A stretch of 6,245 nt of DNA, from the NCBI GenBank assembly GCA_021799555.1, contig JAJZAG010000225.1, positions 1 through 6,245 on the forward strand, given 5' to 3'. A program made the translations under genes and the position numbers. Shown piece after piece: positions 1 to 5,896 of this stretch (the stretch's first letter is position 1; every line of letters begins with the position of its first letter). The notes under the pieces were generated by a model. That model worked only from the letters and a program-made list of their open reading frames with translations, was not told where the DNA came from and did not search any database. The stretch comes from Deltaproteobacteria bacterium. GTDB lineage: Bacteria > Desulfobacterota > Binatia > Binatales > Binataceae.

Positions 1-1952
1 GCGATCGCGGAAAGCGGCGAGACAGCGCGAGTTTCGTCGAACCAAATGTACTCGTCGAACTGCCTTGGCAGGCACGCCTGAAAATAGTGACTGGCTAGTT
101 CGGAGTCGGGCCGATAGACGACGCCGATTGCACGTTCGAGTCGCGCGGCTTCTAGTTCATCGCGAACGTGCTGACGCGCGGGTTCTCTCAAATGCAACAT
201 GAACGCTTCGATGCCGCTGTCGTGGCAAAGCCGTTCATAGCTGGCTTCGTGCGCGGGACGGACCCGCTTGACTTCCATCGGCCCATCCCAGTCCGACGCC
301 GCCGCGACAGTTCCATGGTCGGTTCCGAAGCCAAGCAGAAACGCAGCATCGGCGAAACGCGCATGCGATAACTGGCCGACATTATGCTCGCCTCGGGCGC
401 CCATTTCGGTAGCCGCCGCGTCGCCCACGTGCGAGTTATGCTCCCAGACGATCCCCTTGCTTTCGGGACCGTGGAATTCCAGCAATTGTTCGAGCGTGTC
501 GAACATATGCTGATCGCGCAGGTTCCATGATTCCGCCGAACCGTAATACATCACGCGGTAATAACGCTCTGCGGCGGAAACTAATCGGGCATTTTGCGCA
601 GCATCGAAAAAGCGGTCGCCGTCGCGCTGCGAGTATTCGATTCTCCGATCTAGCATCCCACGCAGCATCGCAACGACGGCGGCTTCGCAATCACGATAGC
701 GTCCGCCCAGCACCGCTCGCCCGTATATCGACGGATCATGTTCCCACGGGCTTAGGCACGCATAGCGTCGCCGCGCGATCGCCGCCATCGCCGGATCAAC
801 GCCGCCCAGGTATGTAATCACTGCATTGATCGAAGTAAACAGGCTATATAGATCCAGCCCATGGAAGCTGGCGCGCCGCTGTGGGTCGCGCAACTCGGCG
901 TTCCATGCGCGAATCCATTCGACCATTTCCAGCACTTCATGGTTGCGCCACATCCACGTGGGAAACCGGGCGAACGCCTTCCATTGCTCCTGACGAACCG
1001 GCTCGTGACGCACATATTGATTAATCCGCGCGGCGTCCGGCCAATCGGCTTCGACCGCGACGAAATTAAAGCCGCGGCGGAGGATAAGTTCCTTCGTAAT
1101 TCGGGCGCGCATGCGATAAAACTCGGATGTTCCGTGAGTGGCTTCCCCGAGCAGCACCACACGCGCATCGCCGATCCGGTCAAGCAGCGATCCGATGTCA
1201 GCGTGATCAATATCCGTAATAGGGACCGCGGTTTCGCGAATCAATCGGGCGATCGCCGCTGGGCGGCTGCCGTGGTTTGGCCGAGGTCTGATTGTAGCAG
1301 CGCCCCCTTCCCAGCCTTCGGCTCCGATTAACGGGACGAATTGAACCTGGCCGAGATCCTCGTCTTCGAAGTGATCATTCGCGGTGCGTGTCACCCGAAC
1401 TAAACGCTGCAGTCGCTCGGTGTCGCCCACTGGGATGATGAGGCGGCCACCAACGGCGAGCTGTTCCAGCAACGGCTTGGGCACATACGGACCACCGGCA
1501 GTCACCACGATAACGTCATACGGCCCATGCTCGGGCCAGCCTAGGGTTCCGTCACCTGTTAGAACCTGGATTTTCGTATAGCCCAAGCTGGTAAACCGCC
1601 GCCTGGCGAGATTCGCCAGTTCTTCGTGCCGCTCGACGGAATATACTTCGTCCACGACCTGCGAGAGCACCGCGGCCGCGTATCCGGAACCGGTTCCTAT
1701 CTCCAGCGCGCGGTCGGTGCGGCGCGGCTCGACGCTCTCGATCATCAGCGCCACGATATAGGGCTGTGAAATCGTCTGCCCGCTTTCGATCGGCAAAGGA
1801 GTGTCCTGATAGGCGAACTCACGGAGATTTTCCGGGATGAAGGCTTCCCGAGGGACGCGCCGCATGGCCTCGAGCAAGGCTGCGTTGCGCACTCCGCGCG
1901 CCTCGATCTGATCGCGAACCATCCGCATACGCTCGAGGGATAGATCAATCAT
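1..1952 (-). CDS. Protein-L-isoaspartate O-methyltransferase / erythromycin-esterase-like fusion protein (3' end beyond window)
   Basis: A single uninterrupted minus-strand frame gives 650 visible codons and runs off the left edge. Residues 1 to about 215 are a PCMT domain, which uses S-adenosylmethionine to methylate L-isoaspartyl residues in aged proteins. Its marks are GQTISQPYIVALM (58-70), SAM motif LEIGTGSGYAAAVL (83-96) and DVIVVTAGG (146-154). From about 235 on, the protein is an erythromycin-esterase/succinoglycan-biosynthesis-type hydrolase domain: LLGEATHG (267-274), VEADWPDA (300-307) and WEHNSHVGD (503-511). E270, H273, R282 and E301 keep the spacing of the EreB catalytic residues E43, H46, R55 and E74 as I recall them. 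The last visible residues (FDETRAVSPL) look like the usual family C-terminus, so only a few codons are probably missing. Start 1952 is chosen for its ribosome binding site; an in-frame ATG at 1976 is the alternative. The pairing is an architecture I have seen annotated elsewhere. The substrate of the second domain is unknown, and macrolide resistance should not be assumed. Confidence 0.94.
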   Translation of the reverse strand, partial: MIDLSLERMRMVRDQIEARGVRNAALLEAMRRVPREAFIPENLREFAYQDTPLPIESGQTISQPYIVALMIESVEPRRTDRALEIGTGSGYAAAVLSQVVDEVYSVERHEELANLARRRFTSLGYTKIQVLTGDGTLGWPEHGPYDVIVVTAGGPYVPKPLLEQLAVGGRLIIPVGDTERLQRLVRVTRTANDHFEDEDLGQVQFVPLIGAEGWEGGAATIRPRPNHGSRPAAIARLIRETAVPITDIDHADIGSLLDRIGDARVVLLGEATHGTSEFYRMRARITKELILRRGFNFVAVEADWPDAARINQYVRHEPVRQEQWKAFARFPTWMWRNHEVLEMVEWIRAWNAELRDPQRRASFHGLDLYSLFTSINAVITYLGGVDPAMAAIARRRYACLSPWEHDPSIYGRAVLGGRYRDCEAAVVAMLRGMLDRRIEYSQRDGDRFFDAAQNARLVSAAERYYRVMYYGSAESWNLRDQHMFDTLEQLLEFHGPESKGIVWEHNSHVGDAAATEMGARGEHNVGQLSHARFADAAFLLGFGTDHGTVAAASDWDGPMEVKRVRPAHEASYERLCHDSGIEAFMLHLREPARQHVRDELEAARLERAIGVVYRPDSELASHYFQACLPRQFDEYIWFDETRAVSPLSAI

Positions 1953-1961
1953 GAGCGCGCT

Positions 1962-1967
1962 TCCTTC
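1962..1967 (-). promoter_or_regulatory. Ribosome binding site choosing the fusion-gene start
   Basis: On the minus strand, GAAGGA lies 9 bases before the ATG at 1952. The in-frame ATG 24 bases upstream (1976) has no comparable purine-rich motif, so 1952 is preferred. Confidence 0.65.
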
Positions 1968-2044
1968 ATACGTCATCCGGCGATTGCGGCATTCCGCGCC
2001 GATTTAACCTCGCCATCAAGTGCTGCAGCGCGGCGCCGCTAGTG

Positions 2045-2245
2045 TTATCGCATCCGCCTCGCAGTCGCGGCTCTGTCAGTGGCCGCTGACGATTGCGGTT
2101 GGTAATGAACCATCTTTTTGTAGATAGCCATCACAATTCGATAAAACTGAGCCCCTTTTGCTTCGGGGTATTGCTCGTGAGCACGGGCCTTGGCGCGCTC
2201 CCACGCGATCTCTTCTTCTGGTGTGTGAACGACGTTGACCGGCAT
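2045..2245 (-). CDS. Conserved-looking small protein of unknown function, 66 aa
   Basis: I cannot give this protein a function. It begins MPVNVVHTPEEEIAWERAKA, and its core (residues about 8-50) is charged and helical. The pattern HTPEEE-x-x-WERAK, then EQYPEAKGAQFYRIVMAIYKKM, resembles short hypothetical proteins of bacteria and phages that share a 'TPE..W..AK....Y.....F...V..IY..M' layout; that likeness is from memory. The tail from about 51 is Ala/Arg-rich and probably disordered. There is no signal peptide or membrane segment, so it is probably cytosolic. A longer reading from 2296 would add 17 residues, but GAGGTG six bases before 2245 favours the shorter form. It sits 92 bases upstream of the methyltransferase-esterase gene on the same strand and may be co-transcribed with it. 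A phage-derived or antitoxin-like origin is possible but unsupported. Confidence 0.75.
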   Translation of the reverse strand: MPVNVVHTPEEEIAWERAKARAHEQYPEAKGAQFYRIVMAIYKKMVHYQPQSSAATDRAATARRMR

Positions 2246-2251
2246 TTCGGA

Positions 2252-2257
2252 CACCTC
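2252..2257 (-). promoter_or_regulatory. Ribosome binding site of the 66-aa gene
   Basis: Minus-strand GAGGTG lies six bases before the ATG at 2245. It supports this start over the in-frame ATG at 2296. Confidence 0.65.
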
Positions 2258-2324
2258 AAAAGCCTTCAAGCGATACCCGTGCCACAAAGTTTGCATTCGC
2301 GATTGCTGAGGGTTTTGGCTCAGA

Positions 2325-2360
2325 CGAGCCGAATGTGTGATTTCTCGGGTATTCGGCTCG
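2325..2360. repeat. 10-bp perfect inverted repeat upstream of the 66-aa gene
   Basis: CGAGCCGAAT at 2325-2334 is exactly reverse-complemented by ATTCGGCTCG at 2351-2360, with a 16-base spacer. It lies about 80-115 bases upstream of the minus-strand 66-aa gene, a reasonable place for an operator or leader hairpin. No T-run follows on either strand, so a Rho-independent terminator is unlikely. Its function is unknown. Confidence 0.8.
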
Positions 2361-2382
2361 ATTCGCGTTAGTCGGGCGAATC
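2360..2382. repeat. 7-bp inverted repeat adjoining the 10-bp one
   Basis: GATTCGC at 2360-2366 pairs exactly with GCGAATC at 2376-2382 across a 9-base spacer. It shares base 2360 with the end of the preceding inverted repeat, so the two could form back-to-back hairpins or neighbouring protein sites. A 14-base near-palindrome centred on TCGCGA (2293-2306, two mismatched pairs) lies close by. Confidence 0.65.
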
Positions 2383-2824
2383 TGTTTGCGCTTCTCGTAT
2401 GAGCCGATCGGCAACAGTCAATCCGTGGTTGACGCCGTTGGCTACATCGCGACGCTCAGGTCCGTTGACAATTATTGAGCTGCATATGGCGCGGTGTTTG
2501 CTGATTACTTCAGAAGCGTGCGAAAGATCGTTCGCGGCGGAGTCGAACGAAAAGCGCATGATTCGCTTTGCCCCGTTAACCCGCTGAATCTTCAGTTGGC
2601 AGACCGATCCGAGGACCGAGAAAACACTCCGCGAATTAGGGAACTGTCACGAACATCGAGCTGTGCACCGTCCCGGAGGAAATGGAGAACGCGCCGCAAC
2701 GCAGCTATCGAAGCACCGCTCCCGAGGAGGACTTGGAAGTCCGCCTGAGCGAACTCAAGGTATCATGGGCAACATCCTCTGCGGCGTCCAAAGCCGGCTC
2801 TTCGCGAAACAAACGCTTGACCCC
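2383..2824. other. Stretch without a convincing gene
   Basis: Several short frames cross this stretch on both strands (for example 2368-2559 minus, 2494-2748 plus, 2682-2888 plus). None has a recognisable domain or a well-spaced ribosome binding site. A TTGACA at 2464-2469 looks like a -35 box, but no -10 box follows at 16-18 bases. No tRNA, CIRCE element or clear heat-shock promoter (CTTGAAA with CCCCAT) was seen. Confidence 0.5.
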
Positions 2825-2887
2825 GCACGGTAATTTCGTGCCAAAAAAGGCGCATGAATTGGTACCCGGATTAACAACCCGGAGGTA
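2825..2887 (+). promoter_or_regulatory. Possible RNA thermometer in the hsp20 leader (two hairpins, second masks the Shine-Dalgarno)
   Basis: Two stem-loops can be drawn just before hsp20. The first pairs GCACG (2825-2829) with CGTGC (2837-2841) around a 7-base loop. The second pairs TACC (2863-2866) with GGTA (2884-2887) and CGG (2867-2869) with CCG (2879-2881), leaving 2882-2883 bulged and a 9-base loop. It holds most of the GGAGG Shine-Dalgarno (2881-2885) in a short, imperfect stem. A weak, bulged stem over the ribosome site is the arrangement of ROSE-type and related RNA thermometers, which are common before small heat-shock genes. The pairing is seen in the sequence; temperature control is inference. 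Confidence 0.4.
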
Positions 2888-2893
2888 ACGAAA

Positions 2894-3388
2894 ATGACAG
2901 TACTCGAGAAATGGAATCCCGCGGCCGAACTGGACCGAATACGCCACGAATTTGACGAGCTCTTCGATGAATTCGGACTGCATCGGCGCAGCGCCTTTCG
3001 TGATTGGCAGACCTCCATGATGCGGCCGGCGGTCGAGTCCTTTATCGAAGACGGCCAGTTCACGGTGCGCGTAGAACTGCCAGGCATCGATGCGAAGGCG
3101 GTGGATATCAAGGTCGCCGGCGGAATCCTGACAATCAAAGGCTCGCGCGAGGAGAAACAGGAAGTCAACAAACGCGACTTCTTCCGCCGCGAGTTCCGGT
3201 ACGGTTCATTCGAGCGCTCAATCCCCTTGCCAGAGGGAATGAAGTCCGAAGATTTGAAAGCCACCTATCGCGACGGCATCTTGCAGCTTACCGCGCCGAT
3301 GCCGAAGGAGGCGGTCCCAAAGGAAGTCAAAGTACAAATCGAACACGAGGCGCCAAAGAAGGCCGAAATTGAAAAGAAGGGCGCCTGA
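2894..3388 (+). CDS. Small heat-shock protein, Hsp20/alpha-crystallin family
   Basis: This 164-residue cytosolic chaperone is the usual length for the family. Hsp20 proteins form oligomers that hold unfolding proteins, without ATP, until DnaK/ClpB refold them. The N-terminal arm (1 to about 45) contains WNPAAELDRIRHEFDELFDE, typical of class A bacterial Hsp20. The alpha-crystallin domain spans about 46-137: RVELPGIDAKAVDIKV (59-74), FRREFRYGSFERSIPLP (97-113) and the near-invariant A-x-x-x-x-GIL motif, here ATYRDGILQLTAP (123-135). The C-terminal extension carries VKV (145-147), matching the I/V-x-I/V oligomerisation motif, and ends in a Lys/Glu-rich tail. The start follows GGAGG by 8 bases; that site may be masked by a hairpin. 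The Met-rich gene follows 81 bases downstream on the same strand, past a hairpin. Confidence 0.97.
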   Translation: MTVLEKWNPAAELDRIRHEFDELFDEFGLHRRSAFRDWQTSMMRPAVESFIEDGQFTVRVELPGIDAKAVDIKVAGGILTIKGSREEKQEVNKRDFFRREFRYGSFERSIPLPEGMKSEDLKATYRDGILQLTAPMPKEAVPKEVKVQIEHEAPKKAEIEKKGA

Positions 3389-3400
3389 GGCCGACAAACG

Positions 3401-3439
3401 ATCCGCCGCGTGCGCGTGCGTATCCATTGCGCGGCGGAT
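3401..3439 (+). repeat. 10-bp perfect inverted repeat between hsp20 and the Met-rich gene
   Basis: ATCCGCCGCG (3401-3410) is exactly reverse-complemented by CGCGGCGGAT (3430-3439), with a 19-base spacer. It begins 12 bases after the hsp20 stop and ends 14 bases before the next ribosome binding site. The stem is GC-rich, but no T-run follows, so it is either a poor intrinsic terminator, an mRNA-stabilising 3' hairpin for hsp20, or an operator for the next gene. Confidence 0.8.
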
Positions 3440-3453
3440 GAACGCCAGTACTC

Positions 3454-3460
3454 GAAGGAG
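3454..3460 (+). promoter_or_regulatory. Ribosome binding site choosing the Met-rich gene start
   Basis: GAAGGAG ends 9 bases before the ATG at 3470. The frame is open further upstream to 3410, but that start lies inside the inverted repeat and would place 20 non-signal residues before the export signal. Confidence 0.75.
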
Positions 3461-3469
3461 CCGTTACCA

Positions 3470-3886
3470 ATGAAAACGATCGGGCAAAGCGCACGCGTCA
3501 TACTGGACTGCGCAATTCTATTGATTGCCGTTTCGGCAATCGCGATCGCCCAACCGACCCAGCAAGGTGCGCCGGAAGCACCAGCGCAACCTTCGATGCG
3601 GATGCGAGGCGGCCAAATGATGGGCGGCGGTCCAATGATGAGCGGTGGTATGGGCATGGGCCCACCCAGGGCGATGCGCGGCTCAGCGATGGGCGGGATG
3701 GGTATGTGCGGGAACGGCATGGGAATGGGCGGAATGGGCATGATGCAAATGATGAGATCAGATCCCAAGACCATGGGCCGAATGATGGAGCTCCGGGGTC
3801 AGATGATGGAACTGCGCAGCCAAATGTTCCACATAATGGGCGATGCGATGATCCGGCGCGGCAAGGAACTGCAAAAGAGCAAGTAG
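3470..3886 (+). CDS. Exported methionine/glycine-rich protein, probable metal binder
   Basis: This 138-residue protein has a Sec-type signal peptide: MKTIGQSAR, then a hydrophobic stretch at 10-27, with probable cleavage after AIA (25-27). The mature part of about 111 residues holds 27 methionines, roughly one in four. They lie in Met-Gly blocks such as QMMGGGPMMSGGMGMG and NGMGMGGMGMMQMM (about 49-105), followed by a charged helical tail with Met pairs spaced as in MMELRGQMMELRSQM. The mature protein has one Cys (in GMCGNGMG) and one His. Met-rich clusters in periplasmic proteins commonly bind Cu(I) or Ag(I), and the tail faintly recalls Spy/CpxP-like or heavy-metal-sensor helices; both are inference. 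No named family was recognised. It follows hsp20 on the same strand, so it may be expressed with it or from its own promoter. A plain low-complexity protein is the alternative, but the signal peptide and good ribosome site argue for a real gene. Confidence 0.82.
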   Translation: MKTIGQSARVILDCAILLIAVSAIAIAQPTQQGAPEAPAQPSMRMRGGQMMGGGPMMSGGMGMGPPRAMRGSAMGGMGMCGNGMGMGGMGMMQMMRSDPKTMGRMMELRGQMMELRSQMFHIMGDAMIRRGKELQKSK

Positions 3887-3964
3887 TCATGCGAATCGCC
3901 AACGCGATCCAACTCGCAAGGTTCGCCTGAGATGGGCCGCTGCATAGCCATAGAAAGCGCGCGA

Positions 3965-3987
3965 GCGCGCCGCGGCCCGCGGCGCGC
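3965..3987. repeat. Near-perfect 23-base GC palindrome
   Basis: Positions 3965-3975 are the exact reverse complement of 3977-3987 around the single base 3976. Every base is G or C. It lies 78 bases after the Met-rich gene stop and can form a very stable hairpin or act as a symmetric protein site. No T-run follows, so it is not a standard intrinsic terminator. Confidence 0.8.
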
Positions 3988-3997
3988 AGCGCCACAC

Positions 3998-4032
3998 GGA
4001 ACTCTCGCCGCAAAGGTCTCGGCGAGAGTTCC
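3998..4032 (+). repeat. 13-bp perfect inverted repeat, strong hairpin
   Basis: GGAACTCTCGCCG (3998-4010) pairs without mismatch with CGGCGAGAGTTCC (4020-4032) around a 9-base loop. It starts 10 bases after the preceding palindrome. It could be a terminator working without a U-tract for the hsp20/Met-rich transcripts, a hairpin in the polX leader, or a copy of a dispersed genomic repeat. The stem is the strongest in the window. Confidence 0.85.
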
Positions 4033-4166
4033 TCGAGACGGCTGGCGCCGACAATATCGTGACTCAATCCTCTGGTCTCTTACCGCGTGGCTACGGAGAG
4101 GAGTTGTCGGTGAGCTCGCGGTAATTATCGATCCACTTGGGCCATCGCCGAAAAGCTATCCTCGCG

Positions 4167-5870
4167 ATGGACAATGAGGATGTAGCAAAAGTTCTCGACG
4201 AAATCGCCGACATGCTGGACGTGGCGGGCGACAACGTCTTTCGCGTTCGCGCTTACCGGAACGCCGCACAGTCGATTCGCGATCAGGCAGTACCAGTTGC
4301 CGATTTAACTCAGGAACAGATCGATGCAATTCCCGGCATCGGAGCCGATCTTGCGGTAAAGATCAGGACGATCGTTGAAACCGGCGATCATCCGATGCGA
4401 CGCGAATTGGAAGCGAAGTTCCCGCCACAGCTACTCGAACTGAGAAAAATTCCGGGCCTCGGACCGAAACGGTTGAAGCTCTTGATCGACCGCTTGAACA
4501 TCCGCAGCCGCGAGGATCTGGAAAAGGCGGTCAACTCCGCACGGCTCAGCGAAATCACTGGCCTGGGACCGAAGCTCGAACAACGAATCCGGGAATCGTT
4601 GCAACATCGTGAGGCTGGCGCCGGCGATCGAATACGCTACGCAGACGCAGCGCGAATCGCCGCACAACTCACCGCGTATATGCGAAAATGCGCCGCAATT
4701 GGAAATCTCGAGGTCGCGGGTAGTTTTCGGCGCAGGCGCGAGACTGTCGGCGACCTTGATATAGTCATCTCGGCCGTCGATTCCGCGGCTGTAATGAAGC
4801 ACTTCGTCGCCTATAACGGTGTCAGCCAGGTTGCGGAGTCGGGGGAAACCAAGGCCAGCGTTTTGCTTAAAGACCGGCTGCAAGTGGACTTGCGCGCGGT
4901 GCCCCCAAAAAGTTTCGGCGCCGCGCTTATGTACTTCACGGGATCGAAGGCGCACAACCTCCACCTGCGGCGCATCGCCCAAGGTCGCGGACTCCTGCTC
5001 AATGAGTATGGTCTGTTTCGCGGAAGCTCCGCGATCGCGGGCCGGTCCGAAGAGGAAATCTATCGAGCCTTGAAACTTTCCCTTATACCTCCGGAGTTGC
5101 GCGAAGACCGGGGCGAAATCGAAGCATCAGCCGCCGGCAAACTTCCCAAACTGATCGAGCGCAAGAACCTGCGCGGCGATCTTCACACCCATTCGCTGTA
5201 CACAGATGGGCGCGCGTCAATCGAAGAAATGGCGCGTCAAGCCCGCGACAACGGCCTCGAGTACATCGCAATCACGGACCATTCGCGCCGCCTTGCGATG
5301 GCGCGCGGCCTCGATCCCGACCGCCTGCGCGAGCAGCGCCGGGAGATCGATCGGATCAGAAAGCGATTGTCCGGCATCACTCTGCTTCAGGGTATAGAGG
5401 TCGATATTCTCGACGATGGAAACCTCGACTTGCCCGCCGATTCGCTCGGCGAGCTCGACTGGGTAGTCGCGTCGGTACACTACAATCTTGAACAAAGCTC
5501 GGCGGAAATGACGCGCCGGATCGTCAAGGCGATCCGCAATCCGAATGTCGACGTGATTGGCCATCCAAGCGACCGCTTGCTCGGGCGTAGGGAACCTATA
5601 AAGTTCGATTTTGGCGAAATCCTCAACGTTGCGCGAGAAGAAGGCTGTGCTCTCGAAGTGAACTCACAACCCGAACGCTTAGACCTGACCGACACCGCAT
5701 GCATCGCCGCCAAACGAGCGGGCGTTAAAGTAGTCATATCGAGCGACGCTCACTCGACTCGAGATCTGGATTTGCTCGAGTATGGAATCAATCAGGCGCG
5801 ACGCGGATGGATCGAAAAGGATGACGTACTCAACACCCGGCCGCTGAAGAATCTCCGACCCCGTCGCTAA
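4167..5870 (+). CDS. polX: DNA polymerase X with PHP domain (DNA polymerase/3'-5' exonuclease PolX)
   Basis: This complete 567-residue protein matches the usual 570-580 length. PolX fills short gaps in base-excision repair, and its PHP domain gives metal-dependent 3'-5' exonuclease and, in studied members, AP-endonuclease activity. The N-terminal 8-kDa-like region has helix-hairpin-helix motifs IPGIGADLAVKI (55-66), IPGLGPKRLKLL (95-106) and ITGLGPKLEQRI (130-141). The catalytic core is GSFRRRRETVGDLDIV (185-200), with metal-binding D196 and D198 and the third aspartate D241 in VDLR. FTGSKAHN (257-264) is the nucleotide-side motif. The PHP domain runs from about 336 and keeps all metal ligands I can identify: H340, H342, D347, H372, E411, H438, H466, D527 and H529. 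So both activities look intact. ATG 4167 begins MDNEDVAKVLDEIADML as in the family. A TTG 30 bases upstream is in frame but adds an atypical extension. No strong ribosome binding site precedes 4167, so translation may be modest. Confidence 0.97.
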   Translation: MDNEDVAKVLDEIADMLDVAGDNVFRVRAYRNAAQSIRDQAVPVADLTQEQIDAIPGIGADLAVKIRTIVETGDHPMRRELEAKFPPQLLELRKIPGLGPKRLKLLIDRLNIRSREDLEKAVNSARLSEITGLGPKLEQRIRESLQHREAGAGDRIRYADAARIAAQLTAYMRKCAAIGNLEVAGSFRRRRETVGDLDIVISAVDSAAVMKHFVAYNGVSQVAESGETKASVLLKDRLQVDLRAVPPKSFGAALMYFTGSKAHNLHLRRIAQGRGLLLNEYGLFRGSSAIAGRSEEEIYRALKLSLIPPELREDRGEIEASAAGKLPKLIERKNLRGDLHTHSLYTDGRASIEEMARQARDNGLEYIAITDHSRRLAMARGLDPDRLREQRREIDRIRKRLSGITLLQGIEVDILDDGNLDLPADSLGELDWVVASVHYNLEQSSAEMTRRIVKAIRNPNVDVIGHPSDRLLGRREPIKFDFGEILNVAREEGCALEVNSQPERLDLTDTACIAAKRAGVKVVISSDAHSTRDLDLLEYGINQARRGWIEKDDVLNTRPLKNLRPRR

Positions 5871-5896
5871 GGCTGCATCGCACTTCAGGAACCGGA

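Noticed and set aside
818..1210. 130-codon minus-strand frame within the esterase region
   Set aside because: It overlaps, out of frame, the real methyltransferase-esterase reading frame, which is continuous and carries family motifs on both sides of it.
1..1330. Macrolide-resistance gene call for the esterase-like domain
   Set aside because: The family is broad, most members are not resistance enzymes, and the fusion to a repair methyltransferase points elsewhere.
861..1331. 156-codon plus-strand frame
   Set aside because: It is the antisense shadow of the esterase-like domain and has no recognisable motif.
2464..2492. TTGACA promoter-like -35 box
   Set aside because: No TATAAT-like hexamer at 16-18 bases; the nearest AT-rich word (CATATG) is only 12 bases away.
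2368..2559. 63-codon minus-strand frame in the gap before hsp20
   Set aside because: No clear ribosome binding site, no recognised motif, and it ends inside the inverted-repeat cluster; probably chance, though a short unknown gene cannot be fully excluded.
2817..2845. TTGACC as an hsp20 promoter -35 box
   Set aside because: No -10 box at proper spacing, and the heat-shock sigma consensus is not matched.
3498..4067. 189-codon minus-strand frame
   Set aside because: It is antisense to the Met-rich gene and runs through both palindromes; its length is explained by the GC-rich, stop-poor sequence.
4104..4131. TTGTCG ... TATCGA as a polX promoter
   Set aside because: Only three of six bases match the -10 consensus, so the match is too weak to call.
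3932..4177. 81-codon plus-strand frame before polX
   Set aside because: It consists largely of the palindromic GC region, is Arg/Ala-rich, and overlaps the polX start.
4431..4982. 183-codon minus-strand frame inside polX
   Set aside because: It is an antisense shadow of the PolX catalytic core, whose motifs are intact on the plus strand.
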